Made by a program: the position numbers and the translations under genes. Positions 6,343 through 12,963 of a DNA stretch of 14,842 nucleotides are shown in pieces; position 1 is the first letter of the stretch; every line of letters starts with the position of its first letter. The notes beneath the pieces were generated by a model. It did not search any database, was not told the origin of the DNA, and saw only the letters and a list, made by a program, of their open reading frames with translations. Source of the DNA: Chloroflexota bacterium (GTDB lineage Bacteria; Chloroflexota; Chloroflexia; QHBQ01; JADMIH01); NCBI GenBank assembly GCA_015478675.1, contig JADMIH010000094.1:1-14842 (forward strand), read 5' to 3'.

Positions 6343-6358
6343 TTAGCAATATTGCCAA
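6343..6358. promoter_or_regulatory. AT-rich palindrome upstream of the DUF5679 promoter
   Basis: GCAATATTGC (6346-6355) is a perfect 10-base palindrome. It extends to a 16-base near-palindrome (TTAGCAATATTGCCAA, one mismatched pair). It lies about 8 bases upstream of the -35 element, a position that suits an activator or repressor site. It could also be chance in AT-rich sequence. Confidence 0.35.
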
Positions 6359-6368
6359 AATTCCACGC

Positions 6369-7298
6369 CTAATTGCTCGATTCGCCCCATTCTGTGCCTT
6401 CTGAAGCCTCTTCGATGAACCCAGGTGTCCGCTCTGTGTAGTATTTTTCACCCGCGCGCACCTGTATGACCTCTCTCTCCGGCCACCTCAGTGCCGTCAG
6501 CCACCCACCAAAGACGCAGCCCTGGTCTATATTTATAGTGTTGTTCACCCATCTCGGACCTGGCACAGGTGTATGTCCATAAACGATTGCAGCTTCTCCC
6601 CTGTAGTGCTGCGCCCAGTCGAGCCGCACCGGTGTGCCGTCGGGGTTCTTTTCGCCCGTGATCCCTCCGTACAAGCACATCCGCCTCACATCGCTCCCGT
6701 CTCGCCCTATCATCTGAGCCTTGATGCCGCCGTGCGCCACCACGATCTCCCCTTCGTCAAGCCAGAGGTAAGGAGGCGCATCCTCAATGAAGGCTCTCAA
6801 TATGCCTGTGAAACCTGGCATCATCTCTTCCCTGCTTGCAACCTGGGATACTGTACCCTCAAGACCTTGAGTTAGTTGAACAGGCCTCCCCTGTAGATAG
6901 CGCATTAGCTTGTTGCAGTGATTGCCAGGCGTGTATAGCGCGTTGCCCGCTTCTACCCACTCCATGACCTGCTGAAAGGCTTGCGCGCTGTGGGGTCCCC
7001 TGTCTCCCAGGTCCCCAAGAAATATGAGAGTGCGCCCCTCGCTCTGCTTTAGCTTTCCCCCAGCGCTCCTTTCATATCCCAGCTTCTCAAGCAGCTCCTC
7101 AAGCTCAGCCGTGCAACCGTGCAAGTCTCCTATTATGTCGAACAATCCCTTGCGCTGTCGAAGATCGAATGACTTCTTCGCCGCCCCAAGCCTTACATCT
7201 TCGAGCGGAGCACTACTTCTCTGCCCAGGTGCGAATGAACTTTCGGCGCAATTAGCCACTTGGCTTATTGCGCGTGAGGCCTCCCTCTGCTTAGCCAA
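6369..7298 (-). CDS. Calcineurin-like metallophosphatase (PrpE/PPP type)
   Basis: This is a cytoplasmic phosphoesterase of the PPP-like group with a two-metal centre. All core motifs are present in order: FDIIGDLHGC, LIFLGDLGDRGP, YTPGNHCNKLM, IVVAHGG and VYGHTPV. It ends with INIDQGCVFGGWLTALRWP, typical of bacterial PrpE-like bis(5'-nucleosyl)-tetraphosphatases and of the phosphatase domain of bacterial Pnkp. Which substrate it uses (Ap4A-type nucleotide, protein or nucleic-acid end) cannot be decided here. The first ~50 residues precede the domain and look disordered. The frame opens with TTG at 7298 behind GGGGAGAG, so the TTG start is plausible, but an internal GTG or TTG would trim the tail. 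It begins 40 bases after the three-module heme-protein gene and may share its transcript. There is no obvious functional link to respiration. Confidence 0.8.
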   Translation of the reverse strand: MAKQREASRAISQVANCAESSFAPGQRSSAPLEDVRLGAAKKSFDLRQRKGLFDIIGDLHGCTAELEELLEKLGYERSAGGKLKQSEGRTLIFLGDLGDRGPHSAQAFQQVMEWVEAGNALYTPGNHCNKLMRYLQGRPVQLTQGLEGTVSQVASREEMMPGFTGILRAFIEDAPPYLWLDEGEIVVAHGGIKAQMIGRDGSDVRRMCLYGGITGEKNPDGTPVRLDWAQHYRGEAAIVYGHTPVPGPRWVNNTINIDQGCVFGGWLTALRWPEREVIQVRAGEKYYTERTPGFIEEASEGTEWGESSN

Positions 7299-7338
7299 TT
7301 CTCTCCCCGCACCCCTCCCCGCTCATCCCCAACTTGCG

Positions 7339-9303
7339 CTACGCCCTTGCCGCCAGATGCAACCTTGCGTCTCGCATGTAGCTTCTGTAACAGCCGAGCG
7401 CGCTGAAGAGCGCTGCCACGTAGTACATTCCTATCAAAAACGGCAGGAGCGCAGAATTGCCCGCTATTGCAATCACCACATAGGCGACACTGGTATAACC
7501 CACAGCCCCCGATAGAGCCATGATCCCAACGAACGGCCTCCCGCTGAAGAACCAGCCGATGCCAACAAAGAGAAGCTCCAGCGCCAGCCCCACAGCCGCC
7601 CGCCTCTGCGCCACATCGGTGCTGGTGGGCAGCGCCTTGGAGTGTATATGCACCGACTGCTGGCCCGCCGACCTCATTCTGCCCCAGAACGTCCTGTAAT
7701 AGGCCCTTATCGTCTCCTTGCCTATCACCGATGCTACATAGCGGAAGAGCATTATGTATCCTACCCCCACTATCCCTTGCGCCCCCACGAAGAGCGCATA
7801 CCGCCCCCATCTGCCCGCCACCATCAGTCGCGCCTCACTCGCAGATGCGCCGTTATGAATGGCTATACTTTCCAACAACCCCACCCCGAAGTAGACGGCA
7901 TAGGTGCACGCCACACCCACCGCTATCACCGAGAGTGCGCGCCGCCCTCTCTTCGGATCGAGCACCTCCTTGCCGAGTATTCTCGGCAGCAGGTATATCG
8001 TCATCGCCATCAGCGTTATTATGGCGAAGCCCACCATATTGAGTTGGGCATGCGCCAGTGGCGTCACGAAGTAGCTGGATGGAAGCGCCTCCTTTAGCCA
8101 CTTTGCCACCGGACCCAGCACCTGAATAACGCCCTGAATCGTCCCCAGCAGTAAACTTATCACGCTCAGGCCAATAAAGAACCTTAATGTGCGGTCAGGC
8201 GGGGCCTGTGGCCCTACCTTTTGCTTTAGCGTCAGCAATATATTCGCTATAAATGCCCAGAAGCCTATGCCCATGATGCTGGCGGTCACGCCAAGTAGCC
8301 CTGTGTGCCACAAGCCAACAGAGTCCTGAGCCTGTTGAGCGGTCATCCCTGTGAGCACCATGCTTCCTTCTATGTAGCCGAGGCTCACAGCGCTTATGTA
8401 AAAGCTGAAAACGCCCACCACCATGAACCAGAAGCTGAAAAGCGCCAGCTTCATGCTGTAGATCGGCCTATCGAGCATCTTCGGTAGGAAGAAATAAAGG
8501 AGACCAGCGATGCCTACGCTAACACCCCCCACCAGGTTCATGTGAGTATGCGACATGGGGTCTATCAGCTTACCGGCATCCCCGGTGGCGCGCAGCCAAT
8601 CGAGCGACCACGGCAATACCTGATAAACGCCCTGTATCGTGCCGAAGAGTAACCCTGTTGCCGAGACTACAAAGAACTTGGCGAGGAGGAACTCCGAGTC
8701 GCTCGCGCCTTTACCCGGGTTTATCTTGCGCTCACCCGAAGCCCTGCCCACCGTCATGTAGACGTTGGCTACAAAGGTCCAGTACCCTAGGCCCATGATG
8801 GCGGCGGTAATCGCCATCGGCGCTTTATGCCATGCGCCCATCCAGTTGCGAGCCGCGTCATAGGGCCACCCGGCATGCACCATTGCGCCCTCATAAGTAC
8901 CAATCGAGAGCATAGCAAGGTAGAAGCCGAAAACCCCTATCAGCGTCGCCCAGAACGACACATTTGTGAGAGCTTTACTGTAAAGCGGCCTTTTAGTGAC
9001 TCGCGGCAACACATAATATATAAGCCCCGTCAGGCTGATTGTCCCCGCCCCCACAATGGTGATGTGTGTATGCGCCAGGTTAGTTACCATGTGCCCGCCG
9101 TAATCGGCGCTGCTTAGCCAGTCCTCTATGCCCGGTAGACGCTGTACTACGCCCTGGATGGCGCTCAGGATTAGAGCCGCACACGCTGCATAGAAGAAGC
9201 GCGCCAGGTCGTGGTCCCCTTGCTCTTCTTCACTTCGGCCTCCTGTGGCAACTTTAGCCGGTATTGCGCTTGCTATCTGTCCCTGGGCCGCTACGGATGC
9301 CAT
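7339..9303 (-). CDS. Three-module CcoN-like heme membrane protein (not a catalytic oxidase subunit)
   Basis: The 654-residue integral membrane protein consists of three tandem copies of the last helices of CcoN, plus a C-terminal hydrophobic region (about 570-640). Modules 1 (34-184) and 2 (208-358) align without a gap and share 60 of 151 residues by hand count. Module 3 runs from about 374 to 525. Each has IQGxxQ, then AHTH/SHTH/AHAQ at 78-80, 252-254 and 418-420. Then come Y-x-LP, (in modules 1 and 2) RPxYS with FW, and a Glu (138, 312, 478). Modules 1 and 2 also share a Trp-His pair (158-159, 332-333), absent from module 3. In CcoN the HxH pair ligates hemes b3 and b. The CuB ligands and the HH pair of CcoN are missing, so it should not reduce O2. 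It may bind several hemes b and pass electrons or serve in assembly; this is inference. The ATG at 9303 has AGAAGG upstream. It is the last large gene of the cbb3 cluster. Confidence 0.85.
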   Translation of the reverse strand: MASVAAQGQIASAIPAKVATGGRSEEEQGDHDLARFFYAACAALILSAIQGVVQRLPGIEDWLSSADYGGHMVTNLAHTHITIVGAGTISLTGLIYYVLPRVTKRPLYSKALTNVSFWATLIGVFGFYLAMLSIGTYEGAMVHAGWPYDAARNWMGAWHKAPMAITAAIMGLGYWTFVANVYMTVGRASGERKINPGKGASDSEFLLAKFFVVSATGLLFGTIQGVYQVLPWSLDWLRATGDAGKLIDPMSHTHMNLVGGVSVGIAGLLYFFLPKMLDRPIYSMKLALFSFWFMVVGVFSFYISAVSLGYIEGSMVLTGMTAQQAQDSVGLWHTGLLGVTASIMGIGFWAFIANILLTLKQKVGPQAPPDRTLRFFIGLSVISLLLGTIQGVIQVLGPVAKWLKEALPSSYFVTPLAHAQLNMVGFAIITLMAMTIYLLPRILGKEVLDPKRGRRALSVIAVGVACTYAVYFGVGLLESIAIHNGASASEARLMVAGRWGRYALFVGAQGIVGVGYIMLFRYVASVIGKETIRAYYRTFWGRMRSAGQQSVHIHSKALPTSTDVAQRRAAVGLALELLFVGIGWFFSGRPFVGIMALSGAVGYTSVAYVVIAIAGNSALLPFLIGMYYVAALFSALGCYRSYMRDARLHLAARA

Positions 9304-9326
9304 CTGAATTACCTTCTTTCTGACTT

Positions 9327-9893
9327 TTATTTGTCTGGATCGATATAAAATTGGAAGTAGTCGCGCCCGCCAAACATACCTGCTGAGGGTATATCTACCA
9401 CGTAAGCGCCAGGCTTCCAGATCCCACTCTGAGGCTTGATGATCATATCCTTGCCCCCAGGCTGCCGCTCATAGTTGAGGGGGTCCACCACCGGGTCCCC
9501 TATGCGATATATCCTGTACTCGCTCCCGTCCCCAACCACATCGGCTTGCACCAGCACCCCCTTCAGCTCCTTCGACAGCAGGTGCGCCCCTTGTGTATCA
9601 CTTACAACACCTGGCTCGCTCAAGGATAGGAGCGCCACAAGATTGCCCGCGTACTGCGGATCATGCCCTTCGTTCAGGAGCAGATATGCCCCTTTCTGAT
9701 CTGCCGGTGGGAAGCCATTCGCGCTTGCAGCAATCGAACCGTATGATGACACATCGGGTGCATTGTTGAGCACCCAGAACTCGACGAAGGACATAGCCAC
9801 CATCAGGAACGCAAGTATACCAAGCACTATATATACCGGCTTCCTATAACGCAGTACTGCGTTCCAGGGGCCGGCTGCCTCTTTTTCTGCCAC
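9327..9893 (-). CDS. Membrane-anchored hypothetical protein, 188 residues, in the cbb3 cluster
   Basis: I do not recognise the family. After a short cytoplasmic start there is one transmembrane helix (about residues 18-42, PVYIVLGILAFLMVAMSF and on). A soluble domain of about 145 residues follows and should lie outside the membrane. Towards the end it looks beta-rich (YRIYRIGDPVV, GIWKPGAYVVDIPSAG, GRDYFQFYIDP), perhaps an Ig-like sandwich. No Cys, heme-binding CxxCH or metal cluster is visible. The start is GTG at 9893 with AGG seven bases upstream. It ends 23 bases before the three-module protein and begins just after the stop of the next small gene. This places it as an accessory subunit of the same complex. 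Confidence 0.65.
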   Translation of the reverse strand: MAEKEAAGPWNAVLRYRKPVYIVLGILAFLMVAMSFVEFWVLNNAPDVSSYGSIAASANGFPPADQKGAYLLLNEGHDPQYAGNLVALLSLSEPGVVSDTQGAHLLSKELKGVLVQADVVGDGSEYRIYRIGDPVVDPLNYERQPGGKDMIIKPQSGIWKPGAYVVDIPSAGMFGGRDYFQFYIDPDK

Positions 9894-9901
9894 AACGTTT
9901 C

Positions 9902-10141
9902 CTATCTACTCTTTTGATCCACTATCGTATCTGCTTCTTGACTCTTTTGGACTGAGGTAACCCTCTGCATCTCAACTTGATCGTCATGCTCATGCTGATC
10001 GGCCGGCTGGCTTGAGACAGATGGTCTACTTTGCGCATTACTTCGTCGAGCGACCCAAAGCACGGCTATGACTATCACGATGGAGACAAGCAGGCCCAGG
10101 GCCAGAGTCACGGCGTCGGAGGTTGGTTCTGGGCCATACAA
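9902..10141 (-). CDS. Small single-helix membrane protein, about 79 residues
   Basis: The product has one clear transmembrane helix (VTLALGLLVSIVIVIAVLWV). A basic stretch (ARRSNAQSR) and a polar tail rich in Gln, Asp and Ser follow. It resembles the minor single-helix subunits found in oxidase clusters, but no family is recognisable. I place the start at TTG 10141. TAGGAG lies seven bases upstream and overlaps the stop of the preceding gene, giving coupled translation. The frame is open further, to a TTG at 10177, but that would overlap the preceding gene and has no ribosome site. Confidence 0.55.
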   Translation of the reverse strand: MYGPEPTSDAVTLALGLLVSIVIVIAVLWVARRSNAQSRPSVSSQPADQHEHDDQVEMQRVTSVQKSQEADTIVDQKSR

Positions 10142-10151
10142 AATGAGGCTC

Positions 10152-10466
10152 CTAACCCATGACCTCGTAGATTTCAACTACGGGTGTGCTCAGGTATGTG
10201 CTGACATCCTTCTCGAAATCGCGCACCATCGGGATGTTAGCGTAATTCTCGATGTTGTCCAGTTCGTACCACTGCGTATAAGACACTACTTTGACCGACC
10301 CGTCCGGCAACCTCTGCATCCAGACGCCGCCCCTGTGATAGCCGGGAGTATTCTGGGCCGCGATTTTGATGCCGTGAACAGAGGCGAGATACAGGTTGTG
10401 CCCTGGCTCAAGCTCATGCGTGCGGTCGGTAGGCACAGAAAAGGTGAGCGTGCGAATAAAGGCCAT
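10152..10466 (-). CDS. Predicted dimeric alpha/beta-barrel protein (ABM-like)
   Basis: The 104-residue soluble protein has the strand-helix-strand-strand-helix-strand pattern of the antibiotic-biosynthesis-monooxygenase fold. FIRTLTFSVP is the first strand and the region around HNLYLASVHGIKIAAQNTPG the first helix. VKVVSYTQWYELDNIENYA gives the central strands and loop, and VVEIYEVM the last strand. Members of this fold include quinol oxidases and heme-degrading enzymes, but many have no known activity. The place inside a heme-copper oxidase cluster makes a heme- or quinol-related role attractive. That is inference: no catalytic residue set was confirmed. The ATG at 10466 has only a distant GGGAG. 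Its stop abuts the ribosome site of the next gene. Confidence 0.6.
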   Translation of the reverse strand: MAFIRTLTFSVPTDRTHELEPGHNLYLASVHGIKIAAQNTPGYHRGGVWMQRLPDGSVKVVSYTQWYELDNIENYANIPMVRDFEKDVSTYLSTPVVEIYEVMG

Positions 10467-10484
10467 AGAGTTGTGGCTCCCTTA

Positions 10485-10850
10485 TTACTTCAACGGATAG
10501 GCCGACAGGGGCGAGCTGGAATAGGTGTTGCCTATACTGGCCATGAGAACAGCCGCCACCAGGAATAGCAAGAGCACACCTCCCAGCACTATGCCCCAGG
10601 TCATGTTCAGGCGTGTATCCCCTGCCTCGGCAGGCTCCTCGACTGGAGTTTCCACACTAGGTTGCGATGGGTCGTGGTCGCTGCCAGGCCCACCCCCTCC
10701 GGCTTCGGGCGCGAGCCCGTAAAGCGGTTCATGCCTCTTGTCGCGCCGCTGTTCGTGCGCGATTTGTATCGTGTCCTGTGTGATCCGAGCTTCTTGCTCC
10801 ATAGTAACTCTCCCGCTTTGTTCAGGGTTGTGGGCCGGAGGCTCAGTCAT
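10485..10850 (-). CDS. Single-helix membrane protein with a charged N-terminal region, 121 residues
   Basis: The first ~80 residues are polar and probably disordered, rich in Glu, Gln, Arg, Gly and Pro. One transmembrane helix follows near the end (WGIVLGGVLLLFLVAAVLM, about residues 85-104). A short tail of about 16 residues completes it. The layout suggests a protein tethered to the membrane by its C-terminus with the charged part in the cytoplasm. I do not recognise the family. It lies between the two-helix protein (16-base gap) and the ABM-like gene (18-base gap). The ATG at 10850 follows GAGGCGCG. Confidence 0.6.
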   Translation of the reverse strand: MTEPPAHNPEQSGRVTMEQEARITQDTIQIAHEQRRDKRHEPLYGLAPEAGGGGPGSDHDPSQPSVETPVEEPAEAGDTRLNMTWGIVLGGVLLLFLVAAVLMASIGNTYSSSPLSAYPLK

Positions 10851-10866
10851 CGCGCCTCTGGCCTCA

Positions 10867-11175
10867 TCAGTACTTGTAGCCGAAGATCATCGTCACCGCC
10901 GGGTATCCGATTATAAAGAGCGCAACCACTATATAAAGTACCAGCAAGAAGACAGGTAACGGCCCGTTTCCTTCCTGCGCCACGCCCGCGAAGTCCTCCA
11001 CGTTGCGTCCCAGGATGTCAGGCAGGTTCTTGCGCGAGGCGCTTCGCGTCCAGAGCCATATGCCCCCCACAAGCAGGAAGATGATGAAGTAGGTGGCAAG
11101 CTCCAGCGCGAAGTTCCAGTCCCACGGTTTGATAATGTCGAATATGCTCGGCGTTGATTGGCTTGGTACTGGCAT
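10867..11175 (-). CDS. Two-helix membrane protein, possible stand-alone CcoP membrane anchor
   Basis: The 102-residue product has two transmembrane helices, about 23-42 (FALELATYFIIFLLVGGIWLW) and 73-96 (LPVFLLVLYIVVALFIIGYP). Between them lies a polar link with VEDFAGVAQEGNGPLPVF. The pattern of an acidic link, N-x-PLP, a helix and then YP resembles the N-terminal membrane part of CcoP/FixP (DNPLPxWW ... YP). No heme motif is present. The usual CcoP cytochrome domain is absent here but appears fused to CcoO in this cluster, which supports the reading. Similarity is short, so this is a hypothesis. The ATG at 11175 has AGGAG six bases upstream. The frame is open upstream, but that part merely shadows the CcoS-like gene. 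Confidence 0.6.
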   Translation of the reverse strand: MPVPSQSTPSIFDIIKPWDWNFALELATYFIIFLLVGGIWLWTRSASRKNLPDILGRNVEDFAGVAQEGNGPLPVFLLVLYIVVALFIIGYPAVTMIFGYKY

Positions 11176-11192
11176 AGCTATCTCCTTCCAGG

Positions 11193-11603
11193 CTACGTTG
11201 TGCGCTGTGCTGCGGCAGTTGTCTGTGATACCGCAGCCTCCGATTTGAGGCTTTTGCCTTCTATCGCCTGCTTCTCGGCTGCGCGTAATGCTTCTTCTAT
11301 TGCGGCCTCTCTGGCGTCTGCTTCCTCCATAATCGCGTCGAAGTCTTCCGAGGTGTCTATCATAGAATATTTGGACTCTTCGATGTTGCTGAATTGGCCT
11401 GATTGAAAGCCCCAGAGCGCGGCTATGAGGCCGATCATGATGGTGACCATCGCGCCTATGAGCATCCAATTGGCGACCACCAGCTCGTCGCCTCCCAATG
11501 CATCATGTGCAGAAGCCATACCAGGCGATAGAGCCAGAAGTATGCCTCCCGCGCCGATAAATAACCTCGTCAATCTCAGCTTAGATTTCATATCTAACCC
11601 CAT
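11193..11603 (-). CDS. CcoS-like cbb3 oxidase assembly protein with extended ends
   Basis: CcoS/FixS is a small one-helix protein needed to fit cofactors into cbb3 oxidase. Its signature is a helix followed by (R/Q)SGQFDDLE and a short acidic tail. Here the helix (about 45-67) runs into GFQSGQFSNIEESKYSMIDT, a good match, followed by the acidic SEDFD. Two things are unusual. A Sec-type signal precedes the helix (residues ~5-32, ending SPGMASA). A long charged helix with coiled-coil potential follows (about 86-120, EEADAREAAIEEALRAAEKQ). The family is normally about 50-70 residues, against 136 here. Translation may start at ATG 11603, three bases after the stop of the cytochrome gene, or at ATG 11591. 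Confidence 0.65.
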   Translation of the reverse strand: MGLDMKSKLRLTRLFIGAGGILLALSPGMASAHDALGGDELVVANWMLIGAMVTIMIGLIAALWGFQSGQFSNIEESKYSMIDTSEDFDAIMEEADAREAAIEEALRAAEKQAIEGKSLKSEAAVSQTTAAAQRTT

Positions 11604-11606
11604 TCC

Positions 11607-12911
11607 TTACGGTACTCCTGTGGTAACAGATGGGCTGGGTTGCGGCGTGGTCTGCGGCCCGCCAGGTATGAGCCCTTGCCCACCCGGCGCTGCGCTCGGC
11701 GTCGTCTTCGCTCCTGCCCCCGCCCCGGCTGTTGGCTTGGCAACGGGTGCAGAAGTGGGCAGTCTCGTTGGACCTACTGCCGGGGTCGCATTTCCAGCCC
11801 CCGCGCCCCCCGTCTGCCCAAGCCCCCCTTCCGGTGTGGTCTCGACAACGGGTACATTGCCGGGGGCCTGCGGAATGACAATAGGTGTTACTTCTATAGG
11901 CTTGATGTCGGGAGGGCTGATCATCATGCTCGCGTCCAACTCTTCACGCTGCAACCCGCCATTAGGTATGGTGCGAACGAAGTTGGTCAGGTCCCAGATG
12001 TCGTTTACTGTCAGCAGATCGCCGAAGGCAGGCATTGCCGTACCGTCCACCCCGAATAGAATTGCGTCGTACACCTCGCCGTCGCTGAAGTAAAGCTGTT
12101 GAGCAGCATCCGTCAGGTTGCGCGGTGCAGGGTTATTTATGAAGTAGGCTGCCGGTCCCTTGCCATTGCCGAGCAGACCGTGACAACCCACGCAGTTGGT
12201 TGTGAATATCTGCTTACCGTGATAGAGCGAGCGCTGCGTAGCCTCCATTGGATTGCGTACCGTTCTCCACGTTGAAGGGAACCACTCCTGGATGATTGCC
12301 TCGTTGCCTTTAGCCCGCTCGGTGAGCAGCTTCTCTTTGAGTGCCCTCTGTCTCTGTGCTCGTTCGTACCCTGCTTGCCCACCCAGGCTCTGCACGTAGG
12401 CGATCAGGGCTTGAACGTCTTCGGTTGGCTCGATACCGCCGGCGCTGTTTTGCGTAAAGTAGAAGCTGAACTGCGGCATAATAGATTTGGGCGACGTGTA
12501 GCGCGGGTTGTAGAAGTGCGCCATGTTCCATTCATCGGTGTGCGCGCCCCCCTCCTGCGAGAGGTCCGGGCCTGTGCGCTCGGAGCCAAGCATCGGGTTC
12601 TGCTGGTAGTAGTAGTCACCTGCCTGCGCTATGCGGCCCACCGTCCTGAACGACGACACGCCCGTCCAGTCTTGCGGGCGAAGGTACTGCGTGTGACAGT
12701 AGTTGCAGCCGTTCGCAGCGTACAATTGCCTCCCCTTTGTCTCTAGCGCATTTAACGGTCGCGCATCTGCTGATTGCTTTGGCTGGAAGCTTAGGTACGG
12801 CAGGGCAACCACGACGAAGATAATCGAGCTGAAGACTATGAACGCCCCGAAAAAGATGGTGCGCCCGTCCATCCTGAAAACTGCTCCGCCCTGGTCATGC
12901 TGCTGTTGCAT
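11607..12911 (-). CDS. ccoO: CcoO-type cytochrome c fused to a second cytochrome c domain
   Basis: This is the electron-entry subunit of the cbb3 oxidase, anchored in the membrane with its hemes outside. One helix (about residues 18-40) is followed by the CcoO domain: heme site CNYCH (about 69-73), QYLRPQDW, GSERTGPDLSQEGG and axial Met in SIMPQF (about 145). CcoO normally ends at about 200 residues. Here a linker leads to a second cytochrome c domain with CVGCH (about 240-244) and Met in TAMPAF (about 293), similar to a CcoP heme domain. The last ~105 residues are a Pro/Thr/Ala/Gly-rich tail. The frame opens with GTG 12914, but ATG 12911 is preferred because AGGGA lies six bases before it. 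It follows ccoN by 52 bases. No separate ccoP is visible. Confidence 0.9.
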   Translation of the reverse strand: MQQQHDQGGAVFRMDGRTIFFGAFIVFSSIIFVVVALPYLSFQPKQSADARPLNALETKGRQLYAANGCNYCHTQYLRPQDWTGVSSFRTVGRIAQAGDYYYQQNPMLGSERTGPDLSQEGGAHTDEWNMAHFYNPRYTSPKSIMPQFSFYFTQNSAGGIEPTEDVQALIAYVQSLGGQAGYERAQRQRALKEKLLTERAKGNEAIIQEWFPSTWRTVRNPMEATQRSLYHGKQIFTTNCVGCHGLLGNGKGPAAYFINNPAPRNLTDAAQQLYFSDGEVYDAILFGVDGTAMPAFGDLLTVNDIWDLTNFVRTIPNGGLQREELDASMMISPPDIKPIEVTPIVIPQAPGNVPVVETTPEGGLGQTGGAGAGNATPAVGPTRLPTSAPVAKPTAGAGAGAKTTPSAAPGGQGLIPGGPQTTPQPSPSVTTGVP

Positions 12912-12963
12912 CACTTATCCCTTAGCCCTTTTACTCTGTAGCGTAATTACTTTTGTATGAAAG

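Noticed and set aside
7265..7810. 181-residue open frame on the - strand
   Set aside because: It is another frame over the end of the three-module gene and the metallophosphatase start. Its Gly/Cys/Arg-rich composition is typical of a shadow.
7339..9303. Annotation as NO reductase or cytochrome oxidase subunit I
   Set aside because: The CuB ligands, the HH pair and the N-terminal low-spin heme His are missing. Only the C-terminal HxH region is present, three times.
11425..12093. 222-residue open frame on the + strand
   Set aside because: It is antisense to the cytochrome gene. Its Pro/Ala/Gly-rich sequence mirrors the GC-rich tail of that gene.
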